This document shows positions 52,764-61,563 of a stretch of DNA of 64,000 nucleotides, piece after piece. The stretch is from assembly GCF_011300455.1 (NCBI RefSeq), contig NZ_CP049869.1:2135501-2199500 (forward strand). Direction: 5' to 3'. How positions within the stretch are numbered: the first letter of the stretch is position 1; each line of letters starts with the position of its first letter. Origin of the DNA: Sphingomonas piscis. GTDB taxonomy: Bacteria > Pseudomonadota > Alphaproteobacteria > Sphingomonadales > Sphingomonadaceae. A program made the translations under genes and the position numbers. The notes beneath the pieces were generated by a model that had not been told where the DNA came from, searched no databases, and was given only the letters and a program-made list of their open reading frames with translations.

Positions 52764-55049
52764 TCAGCCCGCGCTGACGAAGCTGTCGAGCACCTTTTTC
52801 ATGCCGGCATGTTCGAAGTCAATTTCCAGCTTGTTGCCTTCCTGGGCGACGATGGTGCCGTAGCCGAACTTGCCGTGGAACACGCGCTGGCCGAGCGCGA
52901 GGTCGGTTCGGCCCTGGTTGCCGAGGCTCACCGCAGATGCGCGGGCTTCGATCACACGTTGGGGCTGGGCGTTGAAGTTGCCGCTGGCGCGCTGCCAGCC
53001 GGGGCCGCGGGTGCTGGCTCGGTGAGCGGCGCCGCTCGCGAGGTGGGCGAAGGGATCGCCGCGCTCGCTGAACTGGGCCCGCCACAGGCTGGCGCCGCCG
53101 GTCATGGTGGTTTCCTCGTCGATATGGGCCTTGGGCAGCTCGCCGACGAAACGGCTGGGAATGCTGGAGGTCCACTGGCCGTAGATGCGGCGGTTGGCGG
53201 CGTGGATGATGGTGCAACGCTCGCGGGCGCGGGTGATCGCGACGTAAGCCAAACGGCGTTCTTCCTCGAGGGAGGCCAGACCGCCTTCGTCCATCGCCCG
53301 CTGCGACGGGAACACGCCTTCTTCCCAGCCGGGCAGGAAGACGTGCGCGAACTCCAGCCCCTTGGCGGCGTGCACGGTCATGATGGTGGTCTTGGGCTCG
53401 CCCCGAGCCTCGTCATTGTCCATCACCAGGCTGACATGCTCGAGGAAGGAGGAAAGGGTCTCATACTCCTCCATCGCCCGGGCAAGCTCCGCGAGGTTCT
53501 CGAGGCGACCGGCATTTTCCGCCGACTTCTCCGCCTGCAGCATGGCGGTGTAGCCGCTCTCATCGAGCAGAATTCGGGCCAGTTCCGGGTGCGGCAGGTT
53601 GGACGCCATCTCACGCCAACGGGCGATGTCGCCGACGAAGCGGCCAAGGCTTCGGCGCGCCTGGGGTGTGAGCTCGTCGCTGTCGAGCATCTGGGCAGCG
53701 GCCATCAGCAGGGGCTGCTGCGAGGCTCTCGCATAGGTGTGGATGCGCGCAACAGCCTTGTCGCCCAGGCCGCGCTTCGGCGTGTTGACGATCCGTTCGA
53801 AGGCGAGGTCGTCGGCGGGCTGGGCGATCAGGCGGAGGTAGGCGAGGGCGTCGCGGATCTCGGCGCGCTCGTAGAAGCGAAAGCCGCCGACGATCTGGTA
53901 GGGCAGGCCGATGGCGATGAACCGCTCTTCGAACTCGCGGGTCTGGAACTGGGCGCGGACCAGGATGGCGGTTTCGTCGAGCGAGGTGCCGCGGCGCTGA
54001 AGGCTCTCGATGTCCTCGCCGACGCGGCGCGCTTCCTCGGGTCCGTCCCAGACCCCGATCACCTTGACCTTGTCGCCCTCGCCGGCATCGGTCCACAGCG
54101 TCTTGCCGAGGCGCCCGCTGTTATGCGCGATAAGGCCGTCAGCCGCGGCGAGGATGTGGCCGGTGGAGCGGTAGTTCTGCTCCAGCCGGATCACCGTGGC
54201 GCCGGGGAAATCCTTTTCGAATCGCAGGATGTTGGCGACCTCCGCCCCGCGCCACGAGTAGATCGACTGGTCGTCGTCGCCGACGCAGCAGATGTTGCGG
54301 CGCGGCTCCGCCAGCAGCCGTAGCCATTCATATTGGCCGCTGTTGGTGTCCTGATATTCGTCGACCAGGATGTAGCGGAAGCGGTCGCGGTAGCCTTCCA
54401 GCACGTCCGCATGCTCGCGGAAGATGGTCAGCATGTGCAGCAGCAGGTCGCCGAAGTCACAGGCGTTCAGCGTCCGCAGCCGCTCCTGATATTGCGCGTA
54501 GAGGTCGGCGCCGCGACCGTTGGCGTAGGCTTCGCTTTCGGCGGCATCGATCTGCTTGGGGGTCCAGCCGCGGTTCTTCCAGCGGTCGATCAGGCCGGCA
54601 AGCTGGCGGGCGGGCCAGCGCTTCTCGTCAAGGTTGGCGGCAGCGATCAACTGCTTGAGGACGCGCAGTTGGTCGTCGGTGTCGAGGATGGTGAAATTGC
54701 TCTGCAGCCCGACCAGCTCGGCATGGCTCCGAAGCATGCGCGCCGCGACCGAGTGGAAGGTGCCGAGCCAGGGCATGCCCTCGACTGCGCCGCCCGAAAT
54801 GTGAGCGATGCGCTCCTTCATCTCGCGCGCCGCTTTGTTGGTGAAGGTGACGGCGAGAATCTGGCTGGGCCAGGCGCGCCGGCTGGCGATCAGATAGGCG
54901 AGGCGAGCGGTCAGCGCCGACGTTTTGCCGGTACCCGCCCCGGCCAGCACCAGCACCGGGCCTTCGGTGGTCAGCACCGCCTCCCGCTGCGGCGGGTTAA
55001 GGCCCGTCAGGAAGGTGGGCTCGTCGGTCAGGGCAGGGGCTTCAGGCAC
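52764..55049 (-). CDS. uvrD: ATP-dependent DNA helicase UvrD/PcrA
   Basis: A 761-residue superfamily 1 3'-5' helicase. Motifs: Walker A LAGAGTGKTSALTARL, motif Ia ILAVTFTNKAA, Walker B LVDEYQDTN, motif III DDQSIYSWRGA, motif IV VIRLEQNYRST, motif V TVHAAKGLEF and motif VI YVAITRAR. The C-terminal end FHGKFGYGTIVAQEG and FEHAGMKKVLDSFV is the Tudor-like domain that contacts RNA polymerase. It starts with GTG at 55049. It serves nucleotide excision repair and conflict resolution. A decayed copy of its last 60 codons lies at 56271-56463. Confidence 0.93.
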   Translation of the reverse strand: MPEAPALTDEPTFLTGLNPPQREAVLTTEGPVLVLAGAGTGKTSALTARLAYLIASRRAWPSQILAVTFTNKAAREMKERIAHISGGAVEGMPWLGTFHSVAARMLRSHAELVGLQSNFTILDTDDQLRVLKQLIAAANLDEKRWPARQLAGLIDRWKNRGWTPKQIDAAESEAYANGRGADLYAQYQERLRTLNACDFGDLLLHMLTIFREHADVLEGYRDRFRYILVDEYQDTNSGQYEWLRLLAEPRRNICCVGDDDQSIYSWRGAEVANILRFEKDFPGATVIRLEQNYRSTGHILAAADGLIAHNSGRLGKTLWTDAGEGDKVKVIGVWDGPEEARRVGEDIESLQRRGTSLDETAILVRAQFQTREFEERFIAIGLPYQIVGGFRFYERAEIRDALAYLRLIAQPADDLAFERIVNTPKRGLGDKAVARIHTYARASQQPLLMAAAQMLDSDELTPQARRSLGRFVGDIARWREMASNLPHPELARILLDESGYTAMLQAEKSAENAGRLENLAELARAMEEYETLSSFLEHVSLVMDNDEARGEPKTTIMTVHAAKGLEFAHVFLPGWEEGVFPSQRAMDEGGLASLEEERRLAYVAITRARERCTIIHAANRRIYGQWTSSIPSRFVGELPKAHIDEETTMTGGASLWRAQFSERGDPFAHLASGAAHRASTRGPGWQRASGNFNAQPQRVIEARASAVSLGNQGRTDLALGQRVFHGKFGYGTIVAQEGNKLEIDFEHAGMKKVLDSFVSAG

Positions 55050-55151
55050 GGGTGGGAGGTAGGCGGGGTGTCACCGGACCGCAATCATCAGGCTGGAGAA
55101 AGTAGGACGACTATGGCAGGGTGCGCCCAAGAACAAAAGGGGACCTTAGAG

Positions 55152-55544
55152 ATGCTGACCGGACGATGCCATTGCGGGCAGGTGAAGTATCAGATGCCGG
55201 AAGAGGCGATTCACCAGGCCATCTGCCACTGCGAGGACTGCCGCCGCCATTCAGGCGCGCCGTTCGTCGGCTGGGCGCTGGTGCAGAGCAGCGACCTCCT
55301 GATCGAAGGCGAACTCAAGACCTATGAATCGTCGGCGGACGGGCGCCGGCAATTCTGCCCCAATTGCGGGACGGGGCTATTCTACCTGAACCCGGTCATC
55401 TTCCCCAACCAGACGGACGTTCAGATCGCGACTCTCGACAATCCCGACGCGATCGTCCCGACGGCGCAGATCCAGACAGCGGAGCGGATCGACTGGGTCA
55501 AGCAGCTCAACGAGATGGTGGCGTTCGAACGTTATTCAGCGTGA
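55152..55544 (+). CDS. GFA-family (CENP-V/GFA) zinc-binding protein
   Basis: A 130-residue GFA protein: MLTGRCHCGQVKYQMP, CHCEDCRRHSGAPF and FCPNCGTGLFY provide the zinc-binding cysteines. The substrate is unknown. The start at 55152 is chosen because the family begins MLTGRCHCG; an in-frame ATG at 55113 with AGGA upstream would add 13 residues. It is divergent from uvrD, with about 100 bases between. Confidence 0.85.
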   Translation: MLTGRCHCGQVKYQMPEEAIHQAICHCEDCRRHSGAPFVGWALVQSSDLLIEGELKTYESSADGRRQFCPNCGTGLFYLNPVIFPNQTDVQIATLDNPDAIVPTAQIQTAERIDWVKQLNEMVAFERYSA

Positions 55545-55592
55545 GTCAGCACCATTGTTGCGGGTGCGAAGGCTTCATGCCCGATATCCCCG

Positions 55593-55601
55593 TTATCCAC
55601 A
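55593..55601 (+). promoter_or_regulatory. Isolated DnaA-box match
   Basis: TTATCCACA is a perfect DnaA box. A single site such as this occurs by chance every few tens of kilobases and no cluster is present, so it is not evidence for an origin. Confidence 0.3.
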
Positions 55602-55639
55602 GGTCAAAACTAACATTTCTTGCTTTGAGCGACTCGTGG

Positions 55640-56180
55640 CGAGGTTCATAAGGAATGGGTGATCGGGACGGAGCGCCCGGCCTCACCGGAAGGGACCGCA
55701 AGGGAACGGACGGAGCGGCGGGGTTCAAAGAACCGATCTCCACCGGCCGAGCAAGGCAAGCGATCTTCGGATCAGGAGCTAAAATTCAGCCGGAAGAGGC
55801 GCCGGAAGAGATGATCTTCCACTCGCGCACGGCGGGTTGTTCTTCGGAACGATCAGGTCAGCACGAGAGGGTCATCCCAAGAAGGGCCGCGAAAAGTCGA
55901 GTTGCCCAGATCCTTACGGATCAGGCCAGTGGCTTGAAAAGGAAGCGAGGCCGCCTTCATGCTTGGGCAAGAAGAGGCTGGCGCACCCGAGTAAAGAGAT
56001 TGGTCCCTGCCTGGCAGGAGGCGGTTCGAACGGACGCGACGCCTGAGCTGGTGAGCCAGGATCGAGAAGCGGGGTCGCAAACCTATTCGTAGGGGCGGGG
56101 CTTTCAGGACACGAACACCGGCAGATCCTTCGCTCGGCGCAGTGGGGGCTGGCAGCAATGCCGGCCCCCATTTCTTTTGC
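55640..56180 (+). other. Non-coding-like stretch ending in a strong terminator; candidate structured RNA
   Basis: About 540 bases between the GFA gene and the uvrD remnant. Open frames on the plus strand (for example 55655-56092) use codons unlike the neighbours (many AGA/AGG/CGA, weak GC bias at third positions) and have no family. The stretch holds several short perfect hairpins: GGTTC-AAA-GAACC at about 55732, GATC-TTCG-GATC at about 55762, GTTC-TTCG-GAAC at about 55839, GATCC-TTAC-GGATC at about 55909, CTGG-TGAG-CCAG at about 56047. It ends in a rho-independent terminator. An RNA gene is possible; RNase P RNA, SRP RNA and tmRNA were looked for and not found. Confidence 0.35.
56143..56178 (+). 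terminator. Rho-independent terminator with GCAA tetraloop
   Basis: Stem TGGGGGCTGGCA (56143-56154) with TGCCGGCCCCCA (56159-56170; one T-G wobble), loop GCAA, followed by TTTCTTTT. It terminates a plus-strand transcript, yet no convincing gene lies immediately upstream, which is why an RNA gene is suspected. Confidence 0.85.
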
Positions 56181-56270
56181 GAAATGCGCGGGTCCGCTGC
56201 TTGCTGCCCCGGACAGGCTTCACCGCTCCCTGGGCGGGGCCCAACGCCGTTGGACCTTGACCGCTGCCGT

Positions 56271-56463
56271 GAACGTGCATTTGCCGGCCCGTGCCAGCGC
56301 GGCGTCACCAGGCAATCAGGCCGGACCAACCTCGCCCTCGGCCCAACGCGTGTTTCATGGCGGTCGGCTACGGCACCATTGGCGCGCGGAAGGCAACAAG
56401 CTGGGATCGACTTCGAACATGTGGACATGAAGAAGGTGCTCAACAGCTTCATCGGCCGGGGTG
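56271..56463 (+). pseudogene. Decayed fragment of a uvrD/pcrA 3' end
   Basis: About 190 bases that align with the last 60 codons of uvrD in this window but on the opposite strand. Read across several frames it gives ARASAASPGNQ, QRVFHG, EGNKL and FEHVDMKKVLNSF, versus ARASAVSLGNQ, QRVFHG, EGNKL and FEHAGMKKVLDSF in the intact helicase. At least three small deletions and one insertion break the frame. The divergence means it is not a recent copy. No helicase motif upstream survives. Confidence 0.75.
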
Positions 56464-56582
56464 AGCTTGTCTTGGCCGGATTGCGGCGGCCTCAATCTGA
56501 TCAACTCGGCGAGCAGGCATTGCCGCAATCCTGATAAGCTGTAACCATGGCAGCGCCGGATCGGACTTCGTGCAAGGGGGCA

Positions 56583-58610
56583 GTGTTGCGTAAGGTATGG
56601 ATCATCTCGGCTGCGTGCGTCGCCGTCGCCGCTCCCGTGCATGCGAAGAATGACACGGTGCTTCGTGGTCCGGAGCCGAAATGGGTCATTCCCAGCGACC
56701 TCCTTCCCGTTCCCGAGACCTTGAGCGGCCCCTTGTTCGTTCGCCGATCAGACGTTCAAATTCACCTGGATGCGCGCGGCCAGCAGCAATATCAGGGTTA
56801 CCGGATGAAGATCTTGCACTCCAGCGCCTTGCAGCTGGGCAATTTCGCGATCTCATGGAACCCTGCGGCCGGTGCACCCACGGTTCATGCGCTCCGCCTC
56901 TATCGCGACGGCAAGATGACCGACATTCTAAAGAACGCTTCCTTCGAGATTCTCCGGCGTGAAAACCAGCTTGAAGCGGCGGTGCTCGACGGCGTCCTCA
57001 CCGCCGTTCTTCGAATTCCCGACCTGCGGGTCGGCGACGAGGTGGAGGCCGCCGTGACGATCGTTGCGAACGATCCCACGCTGGGCGCGGAGACCGCGGG
57101 CTTGCTAATGCTTGGGGCGGATCCCCCACCGGGACGCCATGCGCTCGCCGTGAACTGGGATGACGGTCAGACCCCGCTCTTGAAAATGACCGCGGAGATG
57201 GAAGCCGCGGTCAAGCAGGAGAGCCACGGATTGCGCTTGTCCTTCGACAATCCTGCGCCTCGGCCCGCCCCGCAAGGCGCACCGGCACGCTTCGGCTGGC
57301 AGCGCGTCGTCGAGTTCAGCAATTTCCGCAACTGGTCCGACATTTCGCGCCGCTTCGCGCCACTCTACGCAAAGGCTGCTAAGCTCGAGCCGTCGTCGCC
57401 GCTCAAGGAAGAGGCGCGCAAGATCGCCGCGGCCCATCCCGGCGCGCTGGATCGGGCAAGTGCCGCGTTGCGGCTGGTGCAGCAGGAGGTCCGATACGTT
57501 TACGTCGGTCTTAACGGGGGCAACCTTGCACCTGCCAGCCCGACCGAAACGTGGCAGCGCCGGTACGGCGATTGCAAGGGCAAGACCGCCTTGTTGCTCG
57601 CGCTCCTTTCCGAGCTCGGGATTGCGGCCGATCCCGTCATGGTCAGCAACAGCGGTAACGACGACGGCCTCGACGAGCATCTGCCGAACCCCGTCTTCTT
57701 CGACCACGTCCTGGTTCGGGCAGCGATCGGCGGTAAGTCCTACTGGCTGGACGGCACCCTCCCCGCTGTTGCGGGGCCCACGCTCGACCCGGTCCTTCCT
57801 TACCGCTGGCTAATGCCGCTGACTGCGGCAGGAAGCTCGATCGTTCGGATCGACTGGAAAATTCCGGAAACGCCGACGGAAGTCGCCTTGTACGAAATCG
57901 ATGCCCGCGAAGGCTTCGATCGGCCTTCCAAGGTGACCACAACTCAGATCACGCGAGGCATCGAGGGCCTTAAGCAGCAAATTCAGTTCTCAGCCTTGAC
58001 CCCCGCGCAACTGCTCAGCAGCTTCCGGCAGGAAAGCGCCGGCAACGCCTGGGTCACCGTTGACGACGTGAAATGGCATTACGATTCGGAGGCGCGCGCG
58101 AGCATCCTGACGGTTGTGGGAACACGCGACATCGACTGGGAAGATGAAGGAGGCGGCGCCAAGTCGCTCATCCTGCCCGGCGGCGGCTTCAATCCTCCCG
58201 AACGGCGCGGCCGCGCTTCGGATCAGGATCAAAGCCTCCCTTACGCCAATGAACCCGGTTTCAGTTGTCACGTGACCACCGTCCGCCTGCCCAAGACGAC
58301 GAGGCCGGAGAATTGGTCTTTCAACAGCGGCTTCAAGACGAGGCTGTTCGGCCGCAACTATTATCGTGCGTTTGGCTTCAGGGATGGCGCGATCACCATG
58401 ATCCGGGGATCTCGCGTGGACGTACCCGAAATCGATCCGGTCGCGGCGGCTCGCGACAACGGGCGAATAGCGGCATTCGACAACTCGATGGCAGTCATCC
58501 GGTATGAGCCTAAGGGACAAAATGCCGTCCCTTCTACCAGGAGTGTGCCGACGACTACCGAGATCGATTGGTCCGGCGAGCACCTGCCGTGCCTTTCGAG
58601 CGCAGGTTAG
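56583..58610 (+). CDS. Exported DUF3857 transglutaminase-like protein
   Basis: A 675-residue protein. Signal peptide (cleavage near VHA-KNDT), an N-terminal DUF3857 beta domain (about 45-250), then a transglutaminase-like core with the Cys-His-Asp triad: RRYGDCKGKTALLLALL (Cys), NPVFFDHVLVRA (His) and SYWLDGTLP (Asp). The C-terminal 250 residues are beta-rich. It is a predicted periplasmic papain-fold protein of unknown substrate. Two starts are possible, ATG 56547 or GTG 56583; the latter is chosen for a shorter, standard signal peptide with AAGGGGG upstream. Confidence 0.8.
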   Translation: MLRKVWIISAACVAVAAPVHAKNDTVLRGPEPKWVIPSDLLPVPETLSGPLFVRRSDVQIHLDARGQQQYQGYRMKILHSSALQLGNFAISWNPAAGAPTVHALRLYRDGKMTDILKNASFEILRRENQLEAAVLDGVLTAVLRIPDLRVGDEVEAAVTIVANDPTLGAETAGLLMLGADPPPGRHALAVNWDDGQTPLLKMTAEMEAAVKQESHGLRLSFDNPAPRPAPQGAPARFGWQRVVEFSNFRNWSDISRRFAPLYAKAAKLEPSSPLKEEARKIAAAHPGALDRASAALRLVQQEVRYVYVGLNGGNLAPASPTETWQRRYGDCKGKTALLLALLSELGIAADPVMVSNSGNDDGLDEHLPNPVFFDHVLVRAAIGGKSYWLDGTLPAVAGPTLDPVLPYRWLMPLTAAGSSIVRIDWKIPETPTEVALYEIDAREGFDRPSKVTTTQITRGIEGLKQQIQFSALTPAQLLSSFRQESAGNAWVTVDDVKWHYDSEARASILTVVGTRDIDWEDEGGGAKSLILPGGGFNPPERRGRASDQDQSLPYANEPGFSCHVTTVRLPKTTRPENWSFNSGFKTRLFGRNYYRAFGFRDGAITMIRGSRVDVPEIDPVAAARDNGRIAAFDNSMAVIRYEPKGQNAVPSTRSVPTTTEIDWSGEHLPCLSSAG

Positions 58611-58723
58611 CCCTCGTGTAGGCCCTTCGGCGGGCATTCCAAGTTCAGGAGCTTAATCGGCTTCCAACCTGTCCCGGCCAATCGACGTCTGCCTTAGGAT
58701 CCTCGACGGTTATGTCGTCGGCT

Positions 58724-58870
58724 ATGGCCGCGCACAATCACGGACCAGAGGGGCATCTGCTGCCTTTGTTGGTCGCGCTTCGGGCCGTGGAACTCGGCGC
58801 ACGTGGTGGCCGCATCTACTCCAGCGTTGAGCATGGCGTGCTTCGGAGGGACGCCTATCGGTTCACCTAA
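58724..58870 (+). CDS. Small peptide module, copy 1 (paralogue of 59789-59923)
   Basis: A 48-codon frame, MAAHNHGPEGHLLPLLVALR, then a highly patterned end GARGGRIYSSVEHGVLRRDA, closing YRFT. The same pattern recurs before the next TonB gene, so the sequence has been under selection or was recently duplicated. There is no recognised domain and no clear ribosome-binding site. It could be a short gene or the remnant of a longer one. Confidence 0.4.
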   Translation: MAAHNHGPEGHLLPLLVALRAVELGARGGRIYSSVEHGVLRRDAYRFT

Positions 58871-58924
58871 CGCTAAGATCCCGATGCCGGGTGGAGATCA
58901 GGACGCTTGCCGCTAAGATCAGGC

Positions 58925-59758
58925 ATGCTGTTCTTGTCCTTTCATGCGCTCGCCCTTGTTGCTTCAATCGCCAGCAAGGGACCCAAGCCTCCATCGACGC
59001 CCGCACCAATCGGCGCGCTCTTCACGGCAGACGATTACCCCAGCGAGGCGAAGGCCGCGGACGAAGAAGGAACAGTGACTACCAGGATCGATGTGGACGC
59101 GGTCGGTCGAGTCTCTGGCTGCACCGTCACCTCCTCGTCCGGGTCACCGTCGCTCGATGCCGAGACTTGCCGCTTGATCAAGGAACGCGCCAAGTTCCAG
59201 CCTGCCAAGGACGAGCGCGGGCGCAAGACGTACGGCAGCGTGGTTCAGCGGATCACTTGGCGACTCCAAGGCGACTTGGCGCCGAACCTCGCCTGGGCAG
59301 TGCGGACTACAGTTACCCTCGCGGCGCAAAAGCAGCCTACCTGCGTCGTGGAGGATGAAGGCGCAATGAAGTTGGTGGCCTCCACCCCCGGAGAGGGCTG
59401 CGCACGTCTCCTAAAAGAGGCGTCAAGCTGGACACCTACTTGGTTGCAGCCCGGACAGTCAGTGAGCTTCACGCTGGAAGAGCGCTTCCTGCCTGGCACA
59501 GTGCAGCCAGAGGACATCCCCCTCCCGAGCGGCGCGGCAATCGCCAGCCGGCAGGTTCTTCACCTCGACTTCAACGCCGCGGGCCGCATCGAGCGCTGCA
59601 CGATTGCCGAAGAGCTCGGGCCGGCACCGCCGCCGATGCGGGACTGCAAAGAGTTTAAACGCCGACTTCAGCCTAAGCTCGGCGAAGGGGGCGAAGGGGT
59701 GCCGTTCACCGGAACATTCGTCTTCACCGGGATTCCTGGGACCGGCAAGACCGATTAG
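58925..59758 (+). CDS. TonB C-terminal domain protein, exported
   Basis: A 277-residue protein with a signal or anchor segment (MLFLSFHALALVASIASKGP) and two TonB_C-type regions: first YPSEAKAADEEGTVTTRIDV, then GRVSGCTVTSSSGSPSLDAE and TCRLIKERAKFQPAKDERGR; a second, looser copy occurs near the end (DFNAAGRIERCTIAEELG). There is no Pro-rich spacer, so this is not a canonical TonB; it may be a periplasmic protein using TonB_C domains as binding modules. The ribosome-binding site is poor. Paralogous peptide modules lie on both sides. Confidence 0.7.
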   Translation: MLFLSFHALALVASIASKGPKPPSTPAPIGALFTADDYPSEAKAADEEGTVTTRIDVDAVGRVSGCTVTSSSGSPSLDAETCRLIKERAKFQPAKDERGRKTYGSVVQRITWRLQGDLAPNLAWAVRTTVTLAAQKQPTCVVEDEGAMKLVASTPGEGCARLLKEASSWTPTWLQPGQSVSFTLEERFLPGTVQPEDIPLPSGAAIASRQVLHLDFNAAGRIERCTIAEELGPAPPPMRDCKEFKRRLQPKLGEGGEGVPFTGTFVFTGIPGTGKTD

Positions 59759-59788
59759 TCATGCGCCTTTCTCGCCTGGCGAGCGCGG

Positions 59789-59923
59789 GTGTCGAGGATT
59801 GTCGAGGGTCTCCTCGAAGCGGCCACCGCGCTGGGGCGGCTAGGGGCGGGTGCACGCGGTAACCGCATCCACTCGAGCGTGGAGCACGGCGTGTCGCGGA
59901 TGGACGCCTGCCGCTTCAGCTGA
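59789..59923 (+). CDS. Small peptide module, copy 2 (paralogue of 58724-58870)
   Basis: An in-frame stretch directly after the stop codon of the preceding TonB-domain gene, ending GARGNRIHSSVEHGVSRMDA and CRFS. A GTG at 59789 could start it. It matches copy 1 at 15 of 20 positions over the last GARG-to-DA segment. No recognised domain; either a short gene or a remnant. Confidence 0.35.
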   Translation: MSRIVEGLLEAATALGRLGAGARGNRIHSSVEHGVSRMDACRFS

Positions 59924-59979
59924 ATTTCACGCCCGTTTGGCGTAGTAGATCTGTCGAGCGCCCGCCCGTGGAGATGGTG

Positions 59980-60780
59980 ATGGTTCGTTTGAATGCCGAC
60001 CCGGGCGATCGTCTCAAGTCGGGCATTGCCGTCGCCGCCGTGCATCTGGTGCTCGGCCTCGTGCTGCTTCGAAGCTTCGGCTTCACCGTGCCGACGAAGG
60101 CGACCGACGAGACCCAGTTGATCAGGATCGATCTCGACGACCCACCCCCGCCGCCGACGCCCGCTCCACCCGGTACGGAACGGCAACCGCGGGAGGTGGC
60201 CCGACCGAAAAATCCGGAAGGGGCAGCCTCACCGGCGAACCGCAAGAATGATCCTGCCGCGGTGGTCGCTCCAATCCCCGTCATTCCCTTGCCCGTCCCG
60301 CAAGTTCCAACCGCGCCAATTGCGGGCAGCGGGAGCGCGCCGGCGGCTGGCGCGGCGGTGCTGGCGGGGCCGGGAACCGGTGCGGGCGGCGTCGGGACGG
60401 GGCTTGGCAGCGGACGCTTCGGCAATGGCACCGGCGGTGGCGGCGGCGGATTGGGGGTCCATGCCAAGCTGCTGCGCGGCGGGATCGGTCCGAACGATTA
60501 TCCCCGCCGTGCCGTTCAGCGGCGGGCGCAGGGGACGACCTACATCCGCTTCACCGTTTGGCCGGATGGCAGGGTTCGCAATTGCGTGGTGACGCGCACG
60601 AGCGGCCATCGCGACCTCGATGTTGCGACGTGCCGTCTGCTGGAGCGGAACCTCCGCTTTCGACCCGCGCGCGACGCGGCTGGACGGCCAGTCGCGGAAG
60701 TCGTCCGGGGGCAGCAGGACTGGGAGCTTGGGCCGGAGCCGCCCGCTCGCGAATATGACGGCGAGTTCGTCGACGACTAG
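59980..60780 (+). CDS. Energy transducer TonB family protein
   Basis: A 266-residue protein with classical TonB layout: a cytoplasmic N-terminus, a transmembrane helix (about residues 14-32, LKSGIAVAAVHLVLGLVLLR), a Pro-rich spacer (DDPPPPPTPAPP), a Gly-rich linker and a C-terminal TonB domain with YPRRAVQRRAQGTTYIRF, WPDGRVRNCVVTRTSGHRDL and LLERNLRFRPARD. It should carry proton-motive force to outer-membrane receptors. The ATG at 59980 follows GGAG. No exbB/exbD is nearby. Confidence 0.85.
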   Translation: MVRLNADPGDRLKSGIAVAAVHLVLGLVLLRSFGFTVPTKATDETQLIRIDLDDPPPPPTPAPPGTERQPREVARPKNPEGAASPANRKNDPAAVVAPIPVIPLPVPQVPTAPIAGSGSAPAAGAAVLAGPGTGAGGVGTGLGSGRFGNGTGGGGGGLGVHAKLLRGGIGPNDYPRRAVQRRAQGTTYIRFTVWPDGRVRNCVVTRTSGHRDLDVATCRLLERNLRFRPARDAAGRPVAEVVRGQQDWELGPEPPAREYDGEFVDD

Positions 60781-60792
60781 CAGCCGCGGGCG

Positions 60793-61563
60793 CTATTCCT
60801 GCGCCGCCCGGGCCGCGCGGGCGGTTTCGTTGAGCTGACTCAACGTGGCGTCGTATCGGTTTTCTCGCTCGGCGTTGCGGAGGAAGCTGACCCGCTCGAC
60901 CAGGATTTCCGGCGGGGTGGGCTGCTGCTGAAAAAGGTTCATCACTTCATCGATGAATGCGCGCAGCGGCATATATCCTTGGCGGGTCGACTGGCCCGGC
61001 GTCAGGTCGGTCTGGACACCGGGAGGAGCAAGCTCGATCACTTCGACCCTGCCTTTCAGCTCTTCACGGAGGGAGGCGGTGTAAGAGTGGATCGCGGCCT
61101 TGCTCGCCGAATAGGTGGGAGCGAGGGTGAAGGGCACGAACGCCAAACCAGAAGTAACGTTGACGATCGTCCCGTCCCCGCACGCGATCAGGTGATCGAT
61201 GAAGGCGTTTGTGACGCGGATCGGCCCCAGGATGTTGGTTGTGACCGTCTCTTCGGCGTCGTTGAGGTCGCGGCCGCGGTCGAGCGGCTCGTCGCGCATG
61301 ATGCCGGCATTGTTGATGATGACGTTCAGGCCCGGATGCTGGGCAAGGACGGAGCGGGCAAAATCCTGAATGGCTTGCGGGTCGGTGACGTCGAGCTCGG
61401 CGGCATGGAGCTTGTCTCGGCCGGCAACCGTCTCCTCCAGCGCCGATCTACGGCGGCCGGTGACGATCACCGTATTGCCGAGATCGTGGAAGCGCTGAGC
61501 GAGCTCTCGGCCGATGCCGCTGCCGCCGCCGGTGATCAGGATGGTGTTGCCGCTGCTCTTCAT
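60793..61563 (-). CDS. Short-chain dehydrogenase/reductase (DltE-like)
   Basis: A 256-residue classical SDR: cofactor motif ILITGGGSGIGRELA, NNAGI motif in LNVIINNAGIMRDEPL, catalytic Ser in NVTSGLAFV and YxxxK in TYSASKAAIHSY. NAD(P)-dependent oxidoreductase; the substrate is unknown. The C-terminal part contains the EL-APPGVQTDLTPGQ segment common in DltE-like SDRs. The start at 61563 gives a normal SDR N-terminus with AGGGA upstream; the frame is open further but has no family match. Confidence 0.88.
   Translation of the reverse strand: MKSSGNTILITGGGSGIGRELAQRFHDLGNTVIVTGRRRSALEETVAGRDKLHAAELDVTDPQAIQDFARSVLAQHPGLNVIINNAGIMRDEPLDRGRDLNDAEETVTTNILGPIRVTNAFIDHLIACGDGTIVNVTSGLAFVPFTLAPTYSASKAAIHSYTASLREELKGRVEVIELAPPGVQTDLTPGQSTRQGYMPLRAFIDEVMNLFQQQPTPPEILVERVSFLRNAERENRYDATLSQLNETARAARAAQE

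Noticed and set aside
55593..55601. Replication origin near a DnaA box
   Set aside because: Only one box, no AT-rich unwinding region, no dnaA, dnaN or parAB nearby.
55655..56092. Open frame of 145 codons in the gap after the second GFA gene
   Set aside because: Rare-codon-rich, no family resemblance, and the possible ribosome-binding site touches the ATG. Treated as part of a possible RNA or remnant region.
55640..56180. RNase P RNA, tmRNA or SRP RNA
   Set aside because: The conserved elements of RNase P RNA, the tmRNA tag and acceptor arm, and the SRP core motif were looked for and are not present.
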